Part shown: in pieces, positions 55,601 through 64,000 of the stretch
Layout: each line of letters begins with the position of its first letter
Numbering within the stretch: position 1 is the first letter of the stretch
Assembly (NCBI RefSeq): GCF_949628215.1
Contig: NC_134282.1
Location: forward strand, 12,584,223-12,648,222
Direction: 5' to 3'
DNA: 64,000 nt
From: Phalacrocorax aristotelis
Taxonomy: Eukaryota > Chordata > Aves > Suliformes > Phalacrocoracidae
Program-made: the position numbers and the translations under genes
Notes under the pieces: generated by a model
Databases searched by the model: none
What the model saw: the letters and a program-made list of their open reading frames with translations, nothing else
What the model was told of the DNA's origin: nothing

Positions 55601-58600
55601 AAAGTAGAATGTTGTGATGAAAAAAGCAAAATTGGCCAAAAATGGCACATCTGAGCATTGTTGACTTTAGGCAGCTTGCTTGTGTTTTTTTTCTCTACAT
55701 GCATTTCCAGTCTTTTGGTGGAATCAATGGTTTTAATAAATAAAAGTTAGAAATGTATTTCTGCAGGTGGATTAGGGTCTGAACATTGTATCTAGTTTTA
55801 GATTGCCAGCTTGCTGTACTTCCATATAGCTGCTTGAGGAATTCGGGGTGAGACTTTTCTCAGCTATTGAGGGTCTACCATGAATTCTTATATAAGGACA
55901 CACATATTTGACTGCACTAAGGTAAATGTAGTTTTGAAGGATACTTGAATTGCTGCCTTCTTAGTATAGATGGGTCTATTTCCAATGCATTTTCTTTGTT
56001 AAAAAAAAAAAAAATTTAGATTTTGGGGCAGATATGAAGGTCCACCTAGAAAAGTGAATTACCTACAGCTGAAGATGGCAGCAGTGGAATAATCTAGACA
56101 AGAATTTTGTACTTCTCTTATTTTAGAATCAGCTGTTCAGTATCATGATGTTTATCAGATTACAAACCTGATATCAGCAGTCAAACCCTGAAGATTATCT
56201 GTTTACTTTTCTGAATAAGGCTGTTGAGTTAATAAACTTCTATTTTATTAAAATAACTCAGTATTTGAAAAACTATTCTTGTTCTTATTGCTGTGTGAGC
56301 CATTTTAAGACTTCCAGAATACCGCTGGTTCATGCCGCTGCTGTACCTGCTGCTCCTCAGTATGTAAGCTGCGCTTGTAAGAATCATAACTAAAATGCTA
56401 ATTTAATTTTGCCCACGTTTATTTTTCCCATGTAGGATGCAGAAGTCTAAAACAATTGCATACTATTTTTTCTCCGCCTGCTTCTGTCAGCACAGTCAGT
56501 TTTCATGGGTAGGCCTGTTCCATTTGTCACTTCTGATGTCTAATCTTGTGCAAGGATGTTTTACTGTGTAACTCTGTCAAAGCTGGAAAGTTTTCTGTTT
56601 GTGGTTATTTAAAGAGGAAATGGTAGTTTCACATGAACTTTTTTGTCTTACTTGCTTTTGGTTTTGTATTTTATGCAGAAAATTTTCCAAATGACATGGC
56701 GACAATAAAATTGTCAGTTTGCCGATATCCAGAAATGGTTTTATTTTTAACATGGAGAAGAGCGATGTTTGTGTGTGTTATGCTAAGGGCAGTTTCTTGG
56801 CTTTGCCAGCTCTTCTGCTGGTAGATGCTGATTCTCTGCCTGTGTTGTCAAACTGTAATTGCTGCTGCTGTTCTACTGTCAACAGTGACCTCTGCTTCTC
56901 GGAAACTCATTAACGAGGCATGGGCTGCTCACTGCGTAGTTGCTTGTATAATCCTCTCTTGAACAAAGAAAACCTCCTACTTGGAACTGCTGCTCAGATA
57001 TTGAGATGACGAGCAGCTTTTCAATAGCTAAAACTGTTTGCAGGAACGTGAGGCGAAGGAAGCGGAACCCATGCCATGCCGTAGCATGAGGTGGTGTGTT
57101 ATGGCTGGGCCAGTGCTGCAGCGTGTTGCTGCTGTGGGGTGCAGGTCCTGTTCCTGCCTTCCCTGTGCTTCCTGTTCTCTTACTTTTTTTTGTCCTCTCT
57201 GCTGCCTTTTGTGCCCTGTAAGTAGCCAGTTCAATTCATTAAGGGAAAACACTTCTTTTGCGTGCTTGTTTTCACTTGGTTGACTTTTGCTGGCTTAGTG
57301 AGTTGAATTGGCTCAGTGCAGGGAACAGGGGTGGACAGTGAGCAGGATGATCCGCATTTTTGGTAACAGTTCACTTGTAACATGCAACTCCAGCAACAGT
57401 AATTTCATTTGGAGTGTGTGTTTTGATAAGATGGGCTGAATCAGTGCTGCACTCTGCATCCCGCTCACTTCCGCTCTGGTCACGTACTCCTGTCGCTTTT
57501 CTGCCACCAGCTCTAGCACTTGTTTAACCACTTTCCTTGTGGAAAGGTAGGGTGAGAACAGGGTAGGCAGGTTTATGTGATGAGGTGCATGGGAGGAAGG
57601 AAATGCAGAACTGGGGCTGTCTCTCTTAAGAGCAGTGAGCTGTTATGCTGGCTGTGCCTCCGTCTCCCCTTTTCTCCAATGATGCTTGAACCCATCAGTC
57701 AATTCTGAGAGGAGCAAATGCCTCCAAGATAATTTGGTTTCTGCAAGATCTGTAGAAGACCAAAAAGAGGAAAGAGACCTCAGGTGCCCCCACAAGATGT
57801 GAAAGGCTGGAATATGAACTCTTGATGTTGTTAGAGCCCAGAGGATTCATTTGGGAGAGATTGCAAGTCTTAGTTACTAACAATCTTCACTTAAAGCTCG
57901 TAGTGAAGAAACACAGTATATTGTGACCTGGACCTACTTGCTCTATTTTTACTTTTACTCTGTGTGACTGGAAACCTTCTTGTAGCTGCCTCCCTTAAAT
58001 ACAGACCATCAGTTTTACTCTTAAAGACCTTGTTAAGAGGTGCCTGCAAGCACATGTGAAATCTGTGTCCAGATTCTGGTTCTTGGACTTCTGAGGTTGG
58101 ACCTAGGTCTGAGACTTCAGTCATTAGAACTTGTGTATGGTAAGTGTGCCTGTGGAAAGGTGAGCATGGAGAAAGGGTAAGCGTAAGGCCTATGTAATAG
58201 GCCTCAGAAATCTTTTCATGAAAGGATTTACCTTAGCAGACTAGGTTAATTCTGTCTGACAGACTGTGCTGGGTATACAATTTAGCTGGTGTGGGAAGAG
58301 GAGGGTGGAATTCATGAATATAATTTGGATTTGTGGAAGATGGATCAGGGAAGTAGCCTGGGCTCAGGATTCAACTTCCAAGATCATTACCATCACGATT
58401 ATGACTGAAGCCATCACTGGAGGTGGAAACCAGTTTTCATCTTTTTAGCCATGCTAAAAAGGTACGCCTTTTATGTTTCAGGAATGACTTAGCCAGATGT
58501 CTTCACCTGCTAAATATTGTGAGAGCTAACACCGCACTGTTGCAAACGAGCTCAGAGACTGGAGGTGAAGCCTCTGAACTTAATACGGTATAGAGGTTTT

Positions 58601-59503
58601 TACCACAGCTGATAGTGGTAATTTTCATCATAAAATCTGTATCTCTTGGGTTGCTGGTAACTTATTTTTTACCTGGCATTTTAGTTTATCTTCCCTGCAC
58701 TATGGGAAAAGAACTGTCTGCTGATTAACTGAATAGAGATTGTTTGCTTGGGCAAACTCTGGAAAAGAATTGGCTATAAAATTTAAGACATGAGAAAGGG
58801 ATTGAATTCTGGCCATTGTGTGAATTGAGGTACTGTGGGTTTCTTGTCCTCTGTTTTTGAAGAAAGTAACTATAATAGATAATTTTTTTAAAAAAAGTTT
58901 ACAATAAAGTCTGATTTCTAGGCAATTACGTTTCACTGGGGGTGCTCAGTTTCACACCAGCCTGTACAAAGTCCTCACTGTGATATGGAGTAGAAATTTG
59001 GTAACATTACATATAGTCCCTTTTTCTCAAATCCTGAAGATCTTCGAGAGTTAATAGTGAATGATTTATGTTACTGAATTTTCGAGAGATGCAATGGATT
59101 AATTTCCATATCTTTCCTAGACAGTCATCTATAGCAGGAGACTCTTCCCTGGGATTTAAAAGTGTCCCATCTCTAGTCAAATGAGGACCAGCTATTTTGC
59201 TCTATCATTGGAATGCTTAGATCCAAGGGAAGGTTGTTGCGTGCTTCTGCTGCTTGCTGTCCTCGGGGAGGCAAGAGGCAAGTGGCAAGTGAGGCCCACA
59301 GCACCCTGCAGCGCAGCAGGAGGTGTGGGGTGACGCCCTGCATGGCACCGGTGCCTGGGCAGAGCCCCCAGGAATGGGGATGCTAATGAGGGGGAGAGGT
59401 GCACTGACCAGCTGAAGAGATTTAGGGGTTCCTAGGCACTGCAAACCATGGGAGTGGAGGATTGAAGACATTAATTAAGCTAGGTTCATGGTTTTGGTTG
59501 TAG
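52621..59503. other. Downstream flank; possible extended 3' UTR, otherwise intergenic
   Basis: No recognisable gene. AATAAA signals at 55048 and 55735 and 56704 could serve longer U2SURP transcripts. Scattered 60-100-codon open frames on both strands lack domains and conserved splice context. A small perfect inverted repeat lies at 58441. Confidence 0.5.
58441..58461. repeat. Perfect 9-bp inverted repeat with 3-nt loop
   Basis: CTTTTTAGC (58441-58449), CAT, GCTAAAAAG (58453-58461). Function unknown; it could be chance. Confidence 0.8.
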
Positions 59504-59609
59504 GGAGTTTAGAGATACCCTAATGCGTGTGGCTGAGGTTGCTGTTACATGTGACCTGCCAGAGGTTTTGGAAGTTCTTGATGTGAAACAGTACGTTGCC
59601 TGTTTTAAG
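59504..59609 (+). CDS. Exon-like open segment, gene unknown
   Basis: Acceptor TTTTGGTTGTAG ending 59503 and donor AAG|GTACGC at 59610 bound 106 nt. One frame (leading G completing a codon) is open for 35 codons, with a protein-like peptide reading EFRDTLMRVAEVAVTCDLPE then VLEVLDVKQYVACFK. It is more GC-rich than its surroundings. I do not recognise it and found no convincing partner exons. A segment at 62182-62240 is a weak candidate for the next exon. Confidence 0.22.
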
Positions 59610-62600
59610 GTACGCAATTATAAAAGTAGAATCTCTTAATTTCCTTTAGAACATGAAACCGTTACACAACAGCTGAGAGAAGATTTCTAATTTTAATAAA
59701 AGTCAAAGAGAGCCTTACCTACACCGCAATGTCTTCAGGACATTAATAAAGCTCAGGAATTCCTTCAGCTGCACAAACAGGAATTTAGAAATATTTATTG
59801 AAATTAACTTTATTCAAAATGTCACCTGTGCAACTGGAGGTGAATATGAAGGAGAAACAGCAGGCTGGAGGAACAGCTTGCTACAGATAGGTTGTCCACT
59901 TCACTATATATTTCTGGTTTATGACTAGCTGGTTTAATTTTGGTTCATGCCAGCTGCTTCTGCAGCACAGCTTCTGCATGCACAGTTCAGGAGGAGCATC
60001 CAAGAGAGAACGAGTACTTTAGAAGGCAGGTTGCTGCACCCATCGCTTAATCAAATGTCTGCTGAAAACTTCAGCATTACTGGATAAGTGTGATTTGAAG
60101 GAAATTAGCTGCTTCTACTGCATGAGGCTTTTGAATAAGCTGTTAGAAGTTATGCACAGTGCTAAAATATAAACATCTGTAATTATAAAGGGTATTGTGC
60201 AGTATTTTTTCTCATCTGTTTCTAGTGGTGATGCCAAAATATGGTCTTAAACAAATTCATAGATCTCCAAGTTTGGGCAGCTACTCAATTTTATATTCAT
60301 TTTATTAGCATATTGTGATCTGTAACTTGCGCTTTAGTTTTAAGAATCTCACTTTTGAGCAAAGTTTCAGGAATTTGGCATCTGTATTTAGCCTGAATAG
60401 ATTAGGCTAGATACAGAGGTTTTTAATCAACACCCAGAACTTATCACGTGCTAGGTGTATAGCAGCATAAACCTCCACCTTTCGACCCAAAATAGTTTGT
60501 TTTAAAAGATAAAGTCTTGCTGAAGCTTGACTTCAGGAAAAACTTCTTCATCTTGTGCCCACTCCATCCTTGTGAACGTGGGAAAGGCAGGTTTAAAGCA
60601 TAAAAGAACCAAGTCAAGAAGTGTTCCAGTAAGGATCAAACCTTTCACAGCCCCATTACTTAAATGAAGGGATGTTAGCAGGGGAATCTTGGAGAAGTCT
60701 GGCTGGGGTGGTATCGCTTTGGGTGGAAGAGAAATCATTCAGCTAGTCAGGATTTGAGTTGTCTAAATATTACATGTAAAAATAATAAATTTAATTACTA
60801 AATAAATAACTGTAACATAAAATTAAGCACTAGATGCAAAAAACGAGGTTTTTTTTTTTCTCATAGTTTAAATTGGGGAGTTTTGATCGCAGTTACTTAT
60901 CACTCACTTCATACATTGCTCACTATGGAGTTTGAGATAAATACAGCCACCTTATTTATAACTGAGGGAAGACTGGGTTGTAGCGCGTAACTACCTGTAC
61001 AGGAAAAGATATATTTTTTTGCATCAAAGCAAAAAAAAATGTAATGTTTAAAAGGTGAAGCTGGCCGAGAAATAAGTGTTGGGTTTTTTAAATTTTACTT
61101 TTGGGGGGTTTTTAGATTTTATTTTTTTAACGGTGAATTTTCCTTGCTGAGGAAATTTTTTATTATTTGACATGAGTGATCTAGTATACTGAAACTAATG
61201 AGCCTAAATTAGACAGGTGTGAAGTACCATAGAGGGTGGAAAATGTACACTGAATATCTGAACAAATTTGTGAAGGGCTGTATCTGTTCAGCTTCAGAAT
61301 GTTCCTCTTTCACACACTTACTGTGGCTCTTATCATTTAAGTTTTTATTCTATTGGTTTTGCACCATGTGAAGACAATTGCAGAGCCTGAACCACCTGCT
61401 GAGAGACCCTCTACCCACTCTCCAAACTTAGGTTTGAGAGACGCAGCAAAACACTTTACCCTAGAAATTATTTGAAAAGACAGAAAATTACTGTTTCACT
61501 ATGGTGTTGATTTTAATTCGTTTTCAATTGGCTACAGTACTATTTAAGCCAGTGGTGAAAATCAAGCAAATACCTAAGTATTTCACTGACTTGGGACTCT
61601 ATTTCTTGGTATTTTTTTTAAGTCTTGGGGCAGCTGTAAAAATCAAGGTGGCTCTGCAAGTGGGATAAGTTATCAGGGTCCTCTTTGGTGAGGATCGCGC
61701 CCCTGGGGTCATTGTTACAAAACCTTGCCCCATCACTTTCTTTTCTATTTTTTATCTATAATAGTCTACACATCTTCTTTTGTTTTTTCCGCTGAAGTAA
61801 AGTTTTTAACTGCCAGCTACCTTGTGGTGACTTTTGTCAGCACTTGGAAATAGACAATTGAGTCATTGGTACCATCTCTGTACATTTTACAAATCTGTCT
61901 TTTAAACGTGTGTATGTGAACTTTTCAGCTTCCTGTGGGCATTACAAGTACTGTTTCTATCCATTGCTCTGGTTGCGCACTCTGCCGTGCCTTACCACGT
62001 AGGTGATACCTGCCAGCCTGCAGCACAGCCAGGAACTCACCGTTACAGCTCTTGATGGCTGCTGCCCCCTTGCCTGCCTGCAATCTTAGTCTCAAAGACC
62101 GGCAAATACTTTAAATCCCAGACCGCAGAAGAAAAAGAAAAATTCAGAATCCCTTTAAGAAGAGGGTTTTTTTTTCTGTAGACAATGACCATGGCTCGAA
62201 ACAGTGCGCCTCAGCTTCCTCAACAGATCTGCAGAGCGAGTGGTCTGTTTTTTGCCATCTGTGTTTGTAATACTTCATATCAGATGTGTAGAGGATTTAA
62301 AAAAAAAAACAACACCACAACTTGGTGTGAATTGAAAGTTGACTGCATAAATCTTTTCCCTATAAACTTATTAAATATTCATTGATATTGAGTTGCTTAA
62401 AGTGATAACTTGGCTACCAGGTCTGAAACTTGTACTGGGAAGATCGAATAATGCAGCTGCACTGAACCCGATTGATTTCGGTTGGGTTCTGCATGGGTGC
62501 TTGAGTCTACACGCGCAGAATAAATACATATATAACTCCAGTTTTGGAAAATGAGATTCCATTTTGCAGCATGTAGGTCGAATTGAAGAGCTGTTTTAAA

Positions 62601-64000
62601 CTTTTAAAACGTGTGCCATGTTTTCCTAGGTAGAGGTGGAGCAATATAATGAAGGCAGCATCACTGTCAGTACTCCTGCACTCGCTGATTCAGGGAGATG
62701 TAGCTGCTGTGTAACAGCAGGGAAGGTGCAGAATCCAATTACAGCTTCTGATGTCTGGGTTTACTGATTGATTGGTCTTGCCATTTCAAATGTTATACTT
62801 GCAGTTTATGTTTGCTTATCTTTATTTGTTACTTGCTACATTTTAAATTGTGTAAGAAATGAAGATGGCTTTGTAAGTTTTTTAGTTTTTTTTTACAAAA
62901 TTTCATACCTGTCTTCAACCAAGTGACATGGAAAGAAGGGATTAATTTGAACTTTATGGTATTTTAATGATTTTTCATTGCTATGAATTGTTTTTGCTCC
63001 CTGTAGTCTCTATCCTTTATTGCATTAGTGCTGCAGTACAATAAAGGCAGGGGATACTGTTTTATGACCTACAGTGTCTCAGTACTGCTGTTACTCATCA
63101 TTTAATACAGCCTAATTGATGCTATTACAGACTGTTCCAAAATTAAAAATAAATATTTCTGCTTTAGCTGGGTGAAGGTCACGTCATCTTTAGTGAGCAG
63201 GGACAGCCAAATAAAGATTTGATCCATACCTTTATAAAAGGGATATAAGCAGAAGTCCTTTTGTATGTGAAGAACTCAAAGATTAGGACTAAAGAATAAA
63301 ATAATTGCAAGGGTTTTAGGCTCCAAGTTGCCTCAGAGGTATGGCCTTTTTCATTATATACCATGTAACTTTTGAAACAAGTCAACTGTTTTAAGCTCAT
63401 GGGGTTTAAACTTTGAATTTATTTTGGCAACTAGATACAAAATATTTTTGGAGAATGTGGCTTTAAATGCTTCCTCCAGAGCACTGTAGGTAAAAATGGC
63501 TTCCCCTTTCCCCTCACTGATGAAATATGGACTTTTCTAAAATATTTAGTGGTTGTTTTAATTCTGCTATTAACAAGTTACTTCTATATGAAAAAATCAC
63601 AACAATGTTTTAATACTGCTACCAGAATCACTGGCAGCTTGTGAAATCATTCCGCTGGCTTGTCCTGTGTGGTTTGATGGCTGCACCTCACGCAGGACTG
63701 AGGGGCGTGGGTGGCAGTAGTGTCTCGGACCAGGGTTTGCTTCCCTCGCACTGCCATCCAGCCCTGCAAAGCCTTGAGGCTCAGAGGAGCAGGCACAGAA
63801 GAGTGGAGCCCTCCTGCTGTGGTTGTTACCCTTCACTTTGGGGCAGAAAGGGACTTAAAAGCTTTTCTGGAGAAGCTGCTTGGCTGTTAATATCCCTGTA
63901 GAAAATCTAGGAGGAGTATAGAAATCCTTTCGATAAGGGATCTAAAGATCGCTTACACATTTAGCTCCTTCACCCTATTGTACTGTTTTGTTCCCCTTTT
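59610..64000. other. Intergenic or intronic sequence, nothing assigned
   Basis: AT-rich with no recognised gene, RNA or complete transposon. GC-richer patches occur near 63640-63810. The segment at 60520-60560 faintly recalls degraded CR1-type sequence, but not enough to call. Confidence 0.45.

Noticed and set aside
57044..57151. Open segment with an acceptor-like CAG and a weak donor, downstream of U2SURP
   Set aside because: The peptide is Cys/Arg-rich with no pattern and the donor (GTCCTG) is poor; better explained by local GC content.
57985..58139. Acceptor TTCTTGTAG to donor GTAAGT pair
   Set aside because: All three frames contain stops; could only be a non-coding exon, with no further support.
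60520..60740. Minus-strand open frame and faint CR1-like wording near 60532
   Set aside because: Only a short stretch resembles CR1 and no 3' repeat end or reverse-transcriptase motif is visible.
62182..62240. Possible exon after the 59504 segment (acceptor TTTCTGTAG, donor G|GTCTGT)
   Set aside because: Weak donor, short, and no recognisable peptide; phase agreement alone is not enough.

Overview
This is a stretch of vertebrate nuclear genome, most likely from a bird. It shows AT-rich non-coding DNA with many GT-AG introns, one CpG island, and runs of A/C-rich or G/T-rich simple sequence of the kind common in avian introns. The species call is inference; no alignment could be run. There are no bacterial operons, CRISPR arrays or complete mobile elements.

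The one gene that can be assigned with certainty is U2SURP (SR140), on the + strand. It encodes the U2 snRNP-associated SURP-domain splicing factor. I rebuilt it from splice sites, reading phase and remembered similarity to the human protein: 27 coding exons from the ATG at 5726 to the TGA at 51386-51388, giving 2964 nt of CDS and 987 residues. Every exon junction keeps the frame. Protein order: lysine- and acid-rich N-terminus, RRM (exons 9-11), proline-rich linker (exon 11), SURP module (exons 13-14), CID (exons 15-19), acidic DGxP-repeat segment (exon 20), acidic/serine stretch (exons 21-23), basic coiled region (exons 24-25) and RS domain (exons 25-27). The largest introns are intron 1 (7761 nt) and intron 23 (7831 nt); the smallest are introns 7 (79 nt), 14 (88 nt, GC-AG) and 8 (99 nt).

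Region by region: 1-3.5 kb may hold the last two exons of an unrecognised + strand gene, ending with a poly(A) signal; 3.5-4.95 kb is intergenic; 4.95-6.2 kb is the U2SURP CpG-island promoter; 5.7-51.4 kb is U2SURP; 51.4-52.6 kb (possibly further) is its 3' UTR with several poly(A) signals; 52.6-64 kb is mostly intergenic, with one weakly supported exon-like segment at 59.5 kb.

The points most worth checking are the apparent absence of a 44-residue N-terminal segment known from mammalian U2SURP, a GC-AG intron inside the SURP/CID boundary, a possible frame-shifting cassette (poison) exon in intron 23, a structured GC-rich patch in intron 16, a G-run cluster in the 3' UTR, and the unassigned exon candidates at both window ends. 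I found no convincing new biological system.
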